A stretch of DNA of 61,593 nt from Pseudobdellovibrionaceae bacterium. Lineage in GTDB: Bacteria; Bdellovibrionota; Bdellovibrionia; Bdellovibrionales; Bdellovibrionaceae. Position numbers and translations under genes: made by a program. Below are positions 1 through 8,739 of this stretch, piece after piece; position 1 is the first letter of the stretch; the number at the start of each line of letters is the position of its first letter. Under the pieces are notes generated by a model that was not told the origin of the DNA, searched no databases, and saw only the letters and a list, made by a program, of their open reading frames with translations. The DNA lies in contig JAEUWH010000102.1 in the NCBI GenBank assembly GCA_016785955.1, positions 1 to 61,593 on the forward strand, in the 5' to 3' direction.

Positions 1-1
1 A

Positions 2-187
2 GCAAAATACATACGATGTCAGCGAAAAGCTATCCCTTTATATAAATCCCATTTTACTGAAACAGAAAAATATGAGTCTAGAGACTTGGATAAGTTACGG
101 CGCTTACCCTTTACGATTGTTAGCAAAGACAAGTCTGTAAAAGCATACAGTAACATTGTTCCGATCTATGTCCTAGCTCGTGTGTGA
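2..187 (+). CDS. C-terminal end of an unidentified protein (5' truncated)
   Basis: A reading frame is open from the left edge of the window for 61 codons and ends at TGA, immediately followed by TAA. It reads like real protein (charged first half, then hydrophobic VPIYVLARV at the C-terminus), but I do not recognise the family and the start lies outside the window. A 12-bp palindrome (AAGATCGATCTT, 190-201) follows the stop and could help end the transcript; the next gene is on the opposite strand and convergent. Chance openness over 61 codons cannot be excluded. Confidence 0.45.
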   Translation, partial: AKYIRCQRKAIPLYKSHFTETEKYESRDLDKLRRLPFTIVSKDKSVKAYSNIVPIYVLARV

Positions 188-246
188 TAAAGATCGATCT
201 TGATATTTTGGCAAGGACAGGTTTTGCGCAACATCATGTTTTCATA

Positions 247-1029
247 TTAGTAGCTACGGGCTAATAGTTGCACGGAGTAAAGGGTTGCTGGCCAAGCGCT
301 TATCCAGATCCAAAAAAAGCGATTGAGGCCGAATACAAAATAGATTGTCGCATGGAAAGCCAGGGCCAGTGCAAAGTAGATAGTCGCGAATGTTGGAAAA
401 AATATTAGCAGAAATGCAGCGATTTCGAAAAGTATGGTGCTGGTGCCTAAGAATTTTTGCAGCGATCTGTGTTTTTCTAACCAGTCTCCGAATTGATGAA
501 TGTCTAGGAATTGGCTTCGCCTTAAAAATACGGGAAGAGCCTTGCCTGTCCACCATTCTTTGAACCGAGCTTTAGCGATGCCGGCTTTGAAATAGGAATA
601 CAGTGTGTGAATGGCAATATAGATCAAGCCTAGTTTTGTCTGTCCCAAAAAAGCGATGAATAGTCCGGTCAGTACAACGAATGTCATCATGTCGCTGCCG
701 CCGTTGAAATTTCCGCGAAAACGAATGCAAATAAACAAGTGGGTAAAAAATAATATAACTAAGAAACTAATGTGGGGATAAATCAAACACAGGCTAGCAG
801 TGACAATTTGTATGATAAGAGTAGTGCGAAAAAGTGTTTCAGAGAAAAGCCATGCAATCCAGTTGGCTTTCAGTGGCAGCCCACGGACAAGATCGGCGTG
901 CAGGTTTCGGTAGCTCCAAACGGTTTGAAAGCGGACTTGCCGAGATAAGTAAATGAACTCGACGGCTTGAATCAGCATGGCGAAGCCAAGTAGGCGGGCG
1001 CTGAAAAACATTGAGAATGTCAGACTCAC
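247..1029 (-). CDS. HTTM-like multi-pass membrane protein
   Basis: A 260-residue protein with about six hydrophobic segments. The motif RFRGNFNGGSDMM in the middle and the arrangement of aromatic-rich helices resemble the HTTM (gamma-carboxylase-like transmembrane) proteins of predatory and environmental bacteria. No enzymatic activity can be assigned. It starts at GTG and overlaps the stop of the upstream 148-residue gene by 4 bases (GTGA), so the two are translationally coupled. Alternative reading: a DoxX-like membrane protein. The reading frame is secure; the family is moderately so. Confidence 0.6.
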   Translation of the reverse strand: MSLTFSMFFSARLLGFAMLIQAVEFIYLSRQVRFQTVWSYRNLHADLVRGLPLKANWIAWLFSETLFRTTLIIQIVTASLCLIYPHISFLVILFFTHLFICIRFRGNFNGGSDMMTFVVLTGLFIAFLGQTKLGLIYIAIHTLYSYFKAGIAKARFKEWWTGKALPVFLRRSQFLDIHQFGDWLEKHRSLQKFLGTSTILFEIAAFLLIFFPTFATIYFALALAFHATIYFVFGLNRFFWIWISAWPATLYSVQLLARSY

Positions 1030-1472
1030 AGTGACTCCACCGCTATCGTATCGGAAGCATAGATTTGAATGGCGTCGCTTTGGTTGCGTGCGATAATTTT
1101 AAACTGCACCGAGTGATAGCCAGGATATTCATGCAAGAGTTTAGCTTTTAAAACTGCGCACAAAAGACGAAATGATGTGAGTTGTTGCACGTCGTTCTGA
1201 TTTTGTACGTCATGTGCAAACTGCTCTACGATGCCATACAGAGCTAAGGCTTCATTCAAAGCGGGATTAAAGATCAAGCATGCTTTTTTGTGGTCTTGGA
1301 TAAAAGAAAAGTATTCCCACGATAAGGATTGCGGTGCCTTAAAATACAATTCAAAAGCAAAGCCAGTTTGATCAAAAAAGTCCCATCGTGGAAATAACGC
1401 ACGTATGAGATGTAGGAACAGTTTTATGCTAAATTTCTTAGCCAACGATTCTGACGTCCTTGTCATAGCCAT
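1026..1472 (-). CDS. Unknown protein coupled to the HTTM-like gene
   Basis: A 148-residue soluble protein with no signal peptide and no motif I recognise. The central part (FPRWDFFDQTGFAFEL) and the C-terminal beta-rich part (YHSVQFKIIARNQ) look like a compact alpha/beta domain. It is first in a two-gene minus-strand unit, with its stop inside the start of the HTTM-like membrane gene, which suggests a shared job. It is divergent from ftsB. An alternative ATG lies two codons downstream. Confidence 0.6.
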   Translation of the reverse strand: MAMTRTSESLAKKFSIKLFLHLIRALFPRWDFFDQTGFAFELYFKAPQSLSWEYFSFIQDHKKACLIFNPALNEALALYGIVEQFAHDVQNQNDVQQLTSFRLLCAVLKAKLLHEYPGYHSVQFKIIARNQSDAIQIYASDTIAVESL

Positions 1473-1495
1473 ATCGATTTGAGGATCTCATTGGG

Positions 1496-1510
1496 TATCT
1501 ATTATAGATA
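1496..1510. promoter_or_regulatory. 15-bp dyad between divergent genes
   Basis: TATCTAT and ATAGATA arms flank a single T in the gap between the minus-strand pair and ftsB. The one-base centre makes an RNA hairpin unlikely, so it fits a DNA operator better. It lies 24 bases upstream of the minus-strand start. No regulator can be named. Confidence 0.3.
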
Positions 1511-1589
1511 GAAAAAAAGGTGATTGGTCGTCTGACATAGGTCTAGTCTAAATATGTTTTTTACTTATCTGGGCATAAACTAGAGGGAT

Positions 1590-1904
1590 ATGTTTATAAA
1601 AAAACCTTTTGCGTGGACTCGGAATTTGATTAGTCGCCCCTTAGTAATGCTGTATCTTTGTGCGGCTTTTGCATTTTTAAACTTTGTTGTTAACGGTAAT
1701 ATTTACAGACTTTGGAACCTGAATAATGAATATCAAAAGATGTTACAAAGAATGGAAAAAAACCAAAAGGTGATTGCGCAGTTGAATCAGGATATTGCTA
1801 AAATGAAGGATCCACTTTATATTGAACGGCAAGCTATCGAAAAATTGGATTTGGTCGAAGAAAACGACTTAATTTTTGTGTTTCCTACAGAGCAGATAAA
1901 TTAA
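1590..1904 (+). CDS. ftsB: FtsB/DivIC-type septum formation protein
   Basis: A 104-residue bitopic membrane protein: a short cytoplasmic N-terminus, one membrane segment at about residues 17-35, then a coiled coil (about 40-75) and a short periplasmic tail containing DPLYIERQAIEKLDLV. That match to the conserved 'YIE..AR..L.....E' end of FtsB/DivIC is the main evidence. FtsB works with FtsL and FtsQ in the divisome to activate septal peptidoglycan synthesis. A GAGGG lies unusually close to the ATG. A small HTH gene and polA follow on the same strand. Confidence 0.85.
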   Translation: MFIKKPFAWTRNLISRPLVMLYLCAAFAFLNFVVNGNIYRLWNLNNEYQKMLQRMEKNQKVIAQLNQDIAKMKDPLYIERQAIEKLDLVEENDLIFVFPTEQIN

Positions 1905-1942
1905 GGTTTCCTTTGAATTTACAAGGGCTTTGCCTGTTGATC

Positions 1943-1973
1943 TGTAACAGTATCTTAACGATAAGATGTTACA
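1943..1973 (+). other. Bulged hairpin downstream of ftsB
   Basis: TGTAAC pairs with GTTACA and ATCTTA with TAAGAT around an ACGA loop, with a 3-base bulge in the left arm. It lies about 40 bases after the ftsB stop. No T-tract follows, so it is more a processing/stability hairpin than a standard terminator. Confidence 0.4.
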
Positions 1974-2032
1974 AATGTGATTCGGTTTTGATAGGCAGCG
2001 AGATAGTCTTTAAGTGAAGTTTTGTCACAGAT

Positions 2033-2060
2033 TTGACTGGACATTTGAGACTTTAAAAAT
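2033..2060 (+). promoter_or_regulatory. Candidate sigma-70 promoter for the HTH gene
   Basis: TTGACT, 16 bases, then AAAAAT (4 of 6 matches to TATAAT). Transcription from it would begin near 2067, downstream of the ATG at 2014 but upstream of the GTG at 2089, which supports the shorter HTH protein. Confidence 0.4.
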
Positions 2061-2088
2061 TAGATATATTACTCTAGCGGGGGATTTC

Positions 2089-2379
2089 GTGAAAAATGAA
2101 AAATCTCAGTTTGAATGGACTGCGAATCGAATTCACTCTTTACGTTTACGTTTAGGATGGAGTCGTAGTGATTTAGCTCGAAGGTTGGATTGCAACATCG
2201 AAACTGTTAATGCTTGGGAGTTAAGTCAGATGAGACCTAATCCAGAGCAAGTGCCTATGTTAGAATTTATTGAGAAGCAGGCGGAATATATTTCTCTTGA
2301 AGTTCACGTGTGCCCAATCGCGGAAACTCAACTGGAAAAATCGTCTCGTTCTCAGATCCCTTTAGACGAGCTTATATAG
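2089..2379 (+). CDS. Small helix-turn-helix (XRE-like) protein
   Basis: A 96-residue protein from a GTG preceded by a G-rich Shine-Dalgarno (GGGGGA). The frame is open further upstream to an ATG at 2014, but that part lies before the likely promoter and has no domain character. The HTH spans roughly residues 15-60: RLRLGWSRSDLARRLDC followed by NIETVNAWE, the classical XRE helices 2-3. The C-terminal 35 residues are low in structure. It would act as a DNA-binding regulator; the target is unknown. It sits just upstream of polA, separated by a strong hairpin. Confidence 0.7.
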   Translation: MKNEKSQFEWTANRIHSLRLRLGWSRSDLARRLDCNIETVNAWELSQMRPNPEQVPMLEFIEKQAEYISLEVHVCPIAETQLEKSSRSQIPLDELI

Positions 2380-2398
2380 ATAATTGAGTTAATTTTTT

Positions 2399-2462
2399 AA
2401 TAACCTTTGGATTAACTTCAGCACTCGATTCAACGATCGCTGAAGTTAATCCAAAGGTTATT
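2399..2462 (+). terminator. 24-bp perfect hairpin between the HTH gene and polA
   Basis: Arms 2399-2422 and 2439-2462 are perfect reverse complements (24 bp) around a 16-base loop. A T-rich run (TTTCTATTTTTCCCTTT) covers the right edge. It starts 20 bases after the HTH stop, so it probably terminates that transcript, although the stem is much longer than a usual intrinsic terminator. It may also shield the 5' end of a polA read-through message. Confidence 0.65.
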
Positions 2463-2511
2463 TCTATTTTTCCCTTTACTTCGTTAGGTGTTCTACTATT
2501 CTGTGCGCCGA

Positions 2512-5073
2512 ATGAAACGCTTATTTTTAGTTGATTCCAGTTCATTATTTTTTCGTGCATTTTATGCGATTAGACCTTTGTCGTCTCCGTCAGGATTGCC
2601 TGTCAATGCGATCTACGGTTACCTGTCGATGATTCTTAAACTTATCAAAGACGAGCGTCCTGATTATTTAGCATTTTGTTATGATTTAAAGGAACCTAGT
2701 TTTAGAAAAGAGATATACGCCGAATACAAAAGTAATCGAACTGAAATGCCAGAGGATTTGGTCAAGCAAATGCCTCATATTCGCAAGGTTTCAGAGCTTC
2801 TGGGGATTAAAAGTTACGAGCAAGTGGGACTGGAAGCGGATGATTTGATTGGCTGTTTAAGCGAATGGGGACAAAAAGAAAATTTAGCTGTCTACATTGT
2901 CAGCGGCGACAAAGACTTTGCACAGCTTGTAAAAGAAAATGTCTATCTGTACGACACTATGAAGGACCTGACAATTGATGTTAAAGGTGTCGTTGAAAAG
3001 TGGGGAGTCGCGCCGGAAAAGTTTATCGATTATTTATCGATTGTGGGCGATTCTTCGGACAATGTTCCTGGGGTTTTGGGTGTTGGTCCCAAAGGTGCGA
3101 TTAAGTTGTTAAATGATTTTGGATCATTAGAAAGTATTTACGAAAACATTGATAAAATTGAAGGTAAACTGAAAGACAAGCTGACTAACAGTAAAGACAA
3201 TGCCTTCGTATCTAAAAAATTGGTTACGATTAAAACCGATTGCATGACGAACATTCAGTTAAATGATTTGCAATATAAAATGATGGTGACTCCTGAATTG
3301 GAAGCCTGGTTGGATGAGTTGAATTTTAAGACATTTAAAAAGACGATCGGTGAATTGTCTGCGACGGACTTTTCGTCGTCCCTAAAGCCATCTTCAGCTA
3401 AAATGGTGTCGTTACCAACCAAAGCTGAACTTGAAAAATTGCCAGAGCATCCCCATCAGACAAAATTAAATTTGGATTCTATTAAAGGTCTTGACTCGGT
3501 TTCTTCTGTTGATCGACAGAACAGTTTTTTCTTTCCATGGGAAGACGAAGTGTACGTGATCGTTGGAGGAAAAGAATTATTTCAATTGAATTCATCCGCG
3601 TCTTGGGCGGGGCAATTTCAGCAATGGACTTGGTCGGGATTTGATTTAAAATCTGTTTGGAAAAAATTGAATCTTGAGCTTAATCAAGTCCAAATTATAT
3701 CGGATATAATGGTGGACGCTAATGTTTTGACATCTAAAGACTGTTCCACCTATTTGAAAACATTAAAAGCGATGGGCTTGCCTGAAATTGGTGATGATGC
3801 TCCTATGGTGGATGTGTGCGACTCGATGGCAAATTTGCGAAATGCGGTGATCGAGCGGTTAAAAACAGAAGATTTTTCCAAAGTCATAGATGAGGTCGAG
3901 TACCCATTGATTTCTATTTTATACAAGATTGAAAAGGCAGGATTTGTTGTCGATTCAAACATACTTCTTGCATACAGCGGTGAGCTTGAAAAACAAATTT
4001 TGGTATTAGAAAAAGAAATTTATAAAGTTGCGGGTCAAGAATTCAACATTGGAAGTCCAAAACAACTGAGTCAAGTGTTGTTTCAAACTATGGGTTTGGA
4101 GTCGTCAAAGAAAACTAAAACTGGGTTTTCCACGGACAATGAGGTTTTAGAAAAACTTAATCATCCCATTGCGCCATTAATTTTAGAGTATCGAGAAATT
4201 ACCAAACTGAAATCAACCTACGTGGACTCGCTGCCAGAGCAAGTTAATCCTATTGATCACCGAATTCACACCACTTTCAGTCAAGCGCTAACGGCCACTG
4301 GACGACTTTCCAGTAATAATCCGAATTTACAAAATATTCCAATCAAAACAGAGCGTGGTCGTAAGGTACGTCAAGCCTTTATCGCTGCTCCAGGAAATAA
4401 GATTTTGTCGGTGGATTACTCACAAATTGAGTTACGAATACTAGCTCACTACAGTAATGATAAAGGTTTAATCCAGGCATTTGAAAGCGATTTGGATATT
4501 CACGCGGCGACGGCCAGTGAAGTGTTTAATGTTTCATTGAAAGACGTGACTAGTGATTTACGACGGATTGCCAAAGCGATTAATTTTGGCATTGCATACG
4601 GCCAAGGCGTTTTTGGGTTGAGTGAAACTTTGGGTATTCCTCGTGCGGACGCAACAAAAATTATTGCGGATTATTTTAAAAAATTTGGTGGGGTTCGTGC
4701 TTATATTGACGACACCATAAAATTTGCTCATGAGAATGGATTTGTAAAAACTATTTTAGGACGCAAGCGTATTATTGACGAGCTTAAATCTAAAAATCCG
4801 GCATTGAAAAAATTTGGAGAGCGTGCGGCGATTAATGCGCCCATTCAAGGTTCGGCGAGTGATATTGTGAAGCTAGCAATGATTAAACTTGATCAAAAAA
4901 TTAAATCCAAGATGATTCTACAGGTTCATGATGAATTATTATTTGAAAGTGATGAGGAGACTCTTCGTAGAGAACTGCCCTTAATACAGGATGTGATGGA
5001 AAATGTAATTTCTTTGAAAGTGCCATTGAAGGTGAACTCTCAGATTGCGTTAAACTGGGATGAGGCACACTAG
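2512..5073 (+). CDS. polA: DNA polymerase I
   Basis: An 853-residue family A polymerase for Okazaki fragment maturation and repair. The FEN-type 5'-3' nuclease (about 1-290) begins right at MKRLFLVDSSSLFFRAFYAIR, so ATG 2512 is preferred to the in-frame GTG at 2488. The polymerase domain has motif A (VDYSQIELR, Asp near 635), motif B (RRIAKAINFGIAYGQ, from 684) and motif C (QVHDELLFE, Asp near 807). The middle domain (about 300-480) lacks a recognisable D-x-E exonuclease I motif, so proofreading is probably lost, as in many Pol I proteins. No clear Shine-Dalgarno precedes the ATG. Confidence 0.95.
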   Translation: MKRLFLVDSSSLFFRAFYAIRPLSSPSGLPVNAIYGYLSMILKLIKDERPDYLAFCYDLKEPSFRKEIYAEYKSNRTEMPEDLVKQMPHIRKVSELLGIKSYEQVGLEADDLIGCLSEWGQKENLAVYIVSGDKDFAQLVKENVYLYDTMKDLTIDVKGVVEKWGVAPEKFIDYLSIVGDSSDNVPGVLGVGPKGAIKLLNDFGSLESIYENIDKIEGKLKDKLTNSKDNAFVSKKLVTIKTDCMTNIQLNDLQYKMMVTPELEAWLDELNFKTFKKTIGELSATDFSSSLKPSSAKMVSLPTKAELEKLPEHPHQTKLNLDSIKGLDSVSSVDRQNSFFFPWEDEVYVIVGGKELFQLNSSASWAGQFQQWTWSGFDLKSVWKKLNLELNQVQIISDIMVDANVLTSKDCSTYLKTLKAMGLPEIGDDAPMVDVCDSMANLRNAVIERLKTEDFSKVIDEVEYPLISILYKIEKAGFVVDSNILLAYSGELEKQILVLEKEIYKVAGQEFNIGSPKQLSQVLFQTMGLESSKKTKTGFSTDNEVLEKLNHPIAPLILEYREITKLKSTYVDSLPEQVNPIDHRIHTTFSQALTATGRLSSNNPNLQNIPIKTERGRKVRQAFIAAPGNKILSVDYSQIELRILAHYSNDKGLIQAFESDLDIHAATASEVFNVSLKDVTSDLRRIAKAINFGIAYGQGVFGLSETLGIPRADATKIIADYFKKFGGVRAYIDDTIKFAHENGFVKTILGRKRIIDELKSKNPALKKFGERAAINAPIQGSASDIVKLAMIKLDQKIKSKMILQVHDELLFESDEETLRRELPLIQDVMENVISLKVPLKVNSQIALNWDEAH

Positions 5074-5109
5074 AAAGTCATTGTGATGACGTTGATTTTT
5101 GGTAAGTCC

Positions 5110-5128
5110 AACTAAAAATCTTTTAGTT
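5110..5128 (+). terminator. Weak hairpin after polA
   Basis: AACTAAAA and TTTTAGTT pair around a 3-base loop 37 bases after the polA stop. The stem is A/T-only apart from one C-G pair and only TTC follows, so termination would be weak. The remaining 5074-5266 gap shows no other element I can name. Confidence 0.3.
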
Positions 5129-5266
5129 TCAATTCAAAACACTGAGTAATTTATAGTCAAATTAAAGTAAATTTTTTTTTTAAAGCCAATTGCTTGTGCT
5201 TAAAACCGGATATAAAAGGGTCCATTTTCAAGTCGTCCGCTGCAAAACCGAAAAATAGTTAAAGCC

Positions 5267-5803
5267 ATGTTCATAAATAACAGTCTTAGGATGTGGCCTT
5301 TGTTAGTTTTTAAAGTAGGGAGGCCTGTGCAGTCTAGTCGTCAACATTATAAATTACCCGTTCAAACTAAAATCGTTTTTACCTTTATCCTTGTGTTAAC
5401 AGTTTCCCTGGTTTTCAAGTGGGGTTATTATGCGTTCTTTAATATTAATAAGGCGTCTCAAATCGAGCAAAAATTTTCAGGGATCAAACTGCAAGTTAAT
5501 GACATCTGTTTAAATGAAGAAAAAAAGAGTGTAAAAGTCACATCGGAATCGACAGAAGAAGATTTGGATTGGGTGCATTTTCGTGCTCCCGAGTATTGTC
5601 GCTGCGTTTCTAGTCGTTTAATTTCACATTGGGGCGAGAAAGACAAGCTAGAGCAAATCAATCAGTTTAAAACTCAAATTTTAAGCGAGTTTATTGTCAC
5701 GGAACTGAAAGGTGAAGAGTCAAAAATCTTTGTCGATTTCTGCTTATCGAAAGCACAAAAAAGTTCTGGAAGAAAAATCACGGCCAGTGCGGTGAAGAAT
5801 TAG
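5267..5803 (+). CDS. Unknown single-pass membrane protein
   Basis: 178 residues. A basic N-terminus is followed by one membrane segment (about residues 36-54, TKIVFTFILVLTVSLVFKW) and a ~120-residue domain outside the membrane with four Cys (ICLN, YCRCVS, FCLS) that could form two disulfides. I recognise no family. The start is uncertain: ATG 5291 (MWPLLVFK) is also possible and neither has a convincing Shine-Dalgarno. It faces a convergent lipoprotein gene 9 bases away. Confidence 0.6.
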   Translation: MFINNSLRMWPLLVFKVGRPVQSSRQHYKLPVQTKIVFTFILVLTVSLVFKWGYYAFFNINKASQIEQKFSGIKLQVNDICLNEEKKSVKVTSESTEEDLDWVHFRAPEYCRCVSSRLISHWGEKDKLEQINQFKTQILSEFIVTELKGEESKIFVDFCLSKAQKSSGRKITASAVKN

Positions 5804-5812
5804 TATACGGAG

Positions 5813-6355
5813 CTACTCGGTTTCCCAACCTACCACGCGTCCGCCTTCAAAATAGACGATGCGTTTTTCTTGTTTGAAGCCGTCCGGGGTCGAGACTGTT
5901 CGTGAATAGCGCCACTTTTCATTTTTATAAAGTACGTTTCCCGACGTCTCGACATTCAATGGATCACCCCAACTGCGTTTCACGATTTCATTGGGCATAC
6001 CAATCGCAATATCTTGGCTGTCAATCAATCGCTTATAACGTGAAGCCAGTTCGGAAGAACGATTCAGAATTTTTGATTTAATGACCCATTTTTGCTTTTC
6101 TTCATAGTCGGAATTTCTTAAAAAACTAAGTTTTTCTTCGTCCGAATGAAACCAAGGCAGAAGTTTAGAATATAGAGCTTTATCTTGTTGCGTGACGAGG
6201 CCTTTTTCAAGATCACGTACTTTGTGTTTACTGAGCATTGGAGACGTCTCGGCAGAAACATCAAGCTGGGTTGTTTCCATTTGCTGCCGACGTTCAATGT
6301 GTGAACACCCATTAACTAGACCTACAATAGTAAAAAATATAAAAATGTTTCTCAT
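5813..6355 (-). CDS. Lipoprotein with a SmpA/OmlA (BamE)-like C-terminus
   Basis: 180 residues. A signal peptide ends in the lipobox VNGC (Cys 17). The C-terminal half contains IAIGMPNEIVKRSWGDP, a Gly-Asn turn (ETSGN) and YFEGGRVVGWE. This 'G-M-....V..-W-G-x-P' pattern, with a final strand that echoes the gene product back, is typical of SmpA/OmlA/BamE-like domains that bind envelope proteins. The N-terminal half is alpha-helical and unfamiliar. Whether it is the true BamE of this organism cannot be decided here: it is longer than BamE (about 110 residues) and stands alone on the minus strand. Confidence 0.7.
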   Translation of the reverse strand: MRNIFIFFTIVGLVNGCSHIERRQQMETTQLDVSAETSPMLSKHKVRDLEKGLVTQQDKALYSKLLPWFHSDEEKLSFLRNSDYEEKQKWVIKSKILNRSSELASRYKRLIDSQDIAIGMPNEIVKRSWGDPLNVETSGNVLYKNEKWRYSRTVSTPDGFKQEKRIVYFEGGRVVGWETE

Positions 6356-6423
6356 GTTTCCATTCTAGCCGATTCATCAAAAAACTTGCAGACTAGAGTT
6401 TGATTCTCGTACAATGGTCAAGA

Positions 6424-7308
6424 ATGAGTGAGTCAAAAACCGACGACAAAGATCAAGCCTCGATCGAATTGCTGGAAAAATCTATTCAAGACAATAGTCC
6501 AGAGTTTTTGCAAGAATTAGAGTCAATTTCCGAGATTGGTAATGAAAATCTAGACATTGAGTTGGTCGATATTGATCAAATCATCGCGCAGCAAAAAGCC
6601 AATAGTTTGAAAGCTCGAGCTCGCAGATTATGGAGTGCTTTAAATCAGTTAGCAGTGAAGGTGTTTTATTTTGTTAAAGCGCAGTTGATTACCTTTGGTA
6701 AAGAAACACTACCTTATTTGCTTAAAAAATTAGTCGCTGGTCTAAAGTCTACAGCCGCAGATCTGAGCAAAGCATTAGGTAAAATTAGAACTCTAAGTAA
6801 AATTCAAAAAGTGGCTCTGCTGGTAATGATTTTTGGGACAGGTGCTTTATTTTTGGTAGTTTTCAAAGCAACAACGACTGGATTGATTAAGGATGATGAA
6901 AAACTTTTTGTTCGCACCATGGAAGAGTTGTCGACACAAAAGTTCATTTACGAAAACAAAGATTTAGAAGACTTTTATAATTCTCCACGCGTGAATCAAA
7001 ATATGATGTCGCTTCGCAGGATTGTTGTGAATATTCAGAAATCCAAAAATTCTGGTGTGAATCCAATGGGAGCATTTGAGTTTTTTATTCAGGGAAACTC
7101 TTCAGATGTTATGGTTGAAATTAACGATCGTGAAGCCGAGTTATTAGATTTGTTTCAAAATCACATTCGGGAATTTTCCTACGACGAGTTAGACACAGTC
7201 GAAGGAAAACGCCGAATGCTAGAGAAGCTGACACGGGCGATAAACGAAGAACTCACCAAGGGTAAAATCATGCAAATTTACTTTAAGAACTTGGTACTAA
7301 AAAAGTAA
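6424..7308 (+). CDS. Membrane protein with a FliL-like C-terminal domain
   Basis: 294 residues from ATG 6424 (MSESKTDD); the frame runs upstream only to a TTG. Residues 1-60 are acidic, 65-130 basic and amphipathic, and a membrane helix lies near 138-158 (VALLVMIFGTGALFLVVF). The periplasmic end contains REAELLDLFQNHIREFSYDEL, then EGKRRMLEKLTRAINEEL and IMQIYFKNLVL. That is the order found in FliL: 'R..I...L....f.dL.s.eGk..L..el...iN..L..g.v..vyF..fvi'. FliL proteins stabilise stators of the flagellar motor. A FliL-like protein near TolQ/TolR motor clusters may serve them instead; that is inference. Its stop lies one base from the stop of the convergent activator gene. Confidence 0.65.
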   Translation: MSESKTDDKDQASIELLEKSIQDNSPEFLQELESISEIGNENLDIELVDIDQIIAQQKANSLKARARRLWSALNQLAVKVFYFVKAQLITFGKETLPYLLKKLVAGLKSTAADLSKALGKIRTLSKIQKVALLVMIFGTGALFLVVFKATTTGLIKDDEKLFVRTMEELSTQKFIYENKDLEDFYNSPRVNQNMMSLRRIVVNIQKSKNSGVNPMGAFEFFIQGNSSDVMVEINDREAELLDLFQNHIREFSYDELDTVEGKRRMLEKLTRAINEELTKGKIMQIYFKNLVLKK

Positions 7309-7309
7309 T

Positions 7310-8560
7310 TTATGCCGGTTTCTGCTTAAAATGAGTGACATCAATATTGTAGTACTTGAGTCGGTCATGCAGAGTACTTTTTGGCATGCCTAATTCAATA
7401 GCCGTCAGCTTTTGATTGCCCTTATTGGCGGTTAAACGTTTTACAATCATCTGTTTTTCAATTTCTTTGATAATCGGTAGTTGCTGACCGTTGCGTTGTG
7501 ATGACAGGTCGCCTTCTAAAGAAGATTCGGAAACACTTTTATCTAGCAAACGATGAATATGTACTTCGTCAATCAGTTGGTGTGGATAAAGAGCGCTGGC
7601 TCGGGACACCAGGTTTTTAAGTTCGCGAATATTTCCAGGCCATTTATATTTTTTCAATTCGCTGAGTGCTGAAAAAGAAAAACGTACACGAAAGTTTTTG
7701 CAAAATTCACCAATCAACATATCAAAATCTTCCATGCGATGAGCTAGGTCTGGAGGCGAAACTTGAATGACGTTCAGTCGATAGTAAAGGTCCAAGCGAA
7801 AGGAGCCTTGATTGATTTTTTCTGCTAAGTTTTTGTGAGTCGCCGCTAAGATTCGTACATCTGTTTGTATCGTTCTATCAGAACCGACAGGCCTGATCTC
7901 ACTATTTTCAAGGGCTCTTAAAAGTTTAGCCTGAATCGAATATGGAAGGTCCCCGATTTCGTCTAGAAATAATGTGCCACCACGAGCGGATTCAAAAGCG
8001 CCTTTACGATCTGCGATGGCGCCGGTGAAACTGCCCTTGATATGTCCAAAGAGTTCAGACTCTACCAGTGTTTCGGTGAGTGCCGAGCAATTCACGCAAA
8101 CAAGAGGTCCTTGATTGCGTCTAGAGCTTTCATGGATAGCTTTTGCCAGAACTTCTTTTCCTGTGCCGGACGAGCCAAGCATCAAGATGGGAAAATCAGA
8201 TCGTGACCCATGCACTAGGCTGTTGAGTTCTTCGTTCCATATTATATTTTTACTTTGCAGTGGAAATTGGGTTTTTTCATCGGGGGTTACAATTTGAAAC
8301 TCTAAATCGCCGATGCGGAGAATGTCGCCAAATTGAAGAGGGGATTCTGAAATTTTTTCGTTGTTTAGGAAAGTTCCATTTAGACTGCGCATATCTTTGG
8401 CGAAAAGCACCCCGTCTCGATACTCAAGGCGTGTGTGACGATCACTGACGTCGGGGGAACTGACGGGGTACTGGCAATTTTTATCACTTCCGATGGTCAT
8501 AAAATCAGAAATTACGATGGCGACTCCGGGACTAGACAGTGGTTTAATCAAATAATTCAT
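7310..8560 (-). CDS. FHA-domain sigma-54-dependent transcriptional activator
   Basis: 416 residues from ATG 8560, which has a perfect Shine-Dalgarno (AAAGGAG, 7 bases upstream); the longer frame to 8620 has none. Order: FHA domain (about 20-90) with [16 protein letters not shown] and [12 protein letters not shown], i.e. the phosphothreonine-binding residues; AAA+ domain with Walker A (GSSGTGKE), the sigma-54-contacting loop as GSFTGA (Ser for the usual Ala) and Walker B ([11 protein letters not shown]); Fis-type HTH at the C-terminus ([12 protein letters not shown]). There is no receiver domain, so the signal is probably Thr phosphorylation of a partner read by the FHA domain. It is predicted to drive RpoN promoters; rpoN is at 26.8 kb. 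Confidence 0.92.
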   Translation of the reverse strand: MNYLIKPLSSPGVAIVISDFMTIGSDKNCQYPVSSPDVSDRHTRLEYRDGVLFAKDMRSLNGTFLNNEKISESPLQFGDILRIGDLEFQIVTPDEKTQFPLQSKNIIWNEELNSLVHGSRSDFPILMLGSSGTGKEVLAKAIHESSRRNQGPLVCVNCSALTETLVESELFGHIKGSFTGAIADRKGAFESARGGTLFLDEIGDLPYSIQAKLLRALENSEIRPVGSDRTIQTDVRILAATHKNLAEKINQGSFRLDLYYRLNVIQVSPPDLAHRMEDFDMLIGEFCKNFRVRFSFSALSELKKYKWPGNIRELKNLVSRASALYPHQLIDEVHIHRLLDKSVSESSLEGDLSSQRNGQQLPIIKEIEKQMIVKRLTANKGNQKLTAIELGMPKSTLHDRLKYYNIDVTHFKQKPA

Positions 8561-8739
8561 AGAAACTCCTTTGCTAGGGTCAGGCATTTCAAAGACGACG
8601 CCAAACATGGAGACGCCCATTTAGAATTTAAATGCTTGCGGTGGGGTGGGGTTGATTTCAATTCTCAGATTTAAGAAAAACGCCTTGTGTGCTGAGTACC
8701 GATAAGTTATGAAGGAGAATCGCCTTTTTTAGGAATATT

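Noticed and set aside
188-246. Intrinsic terminator after the partial first gene
   Set aside because: Only a short palindrome (AAGATCGATCTT) with a 4-base loop and no firm T-run; not strong enough to list on its own.
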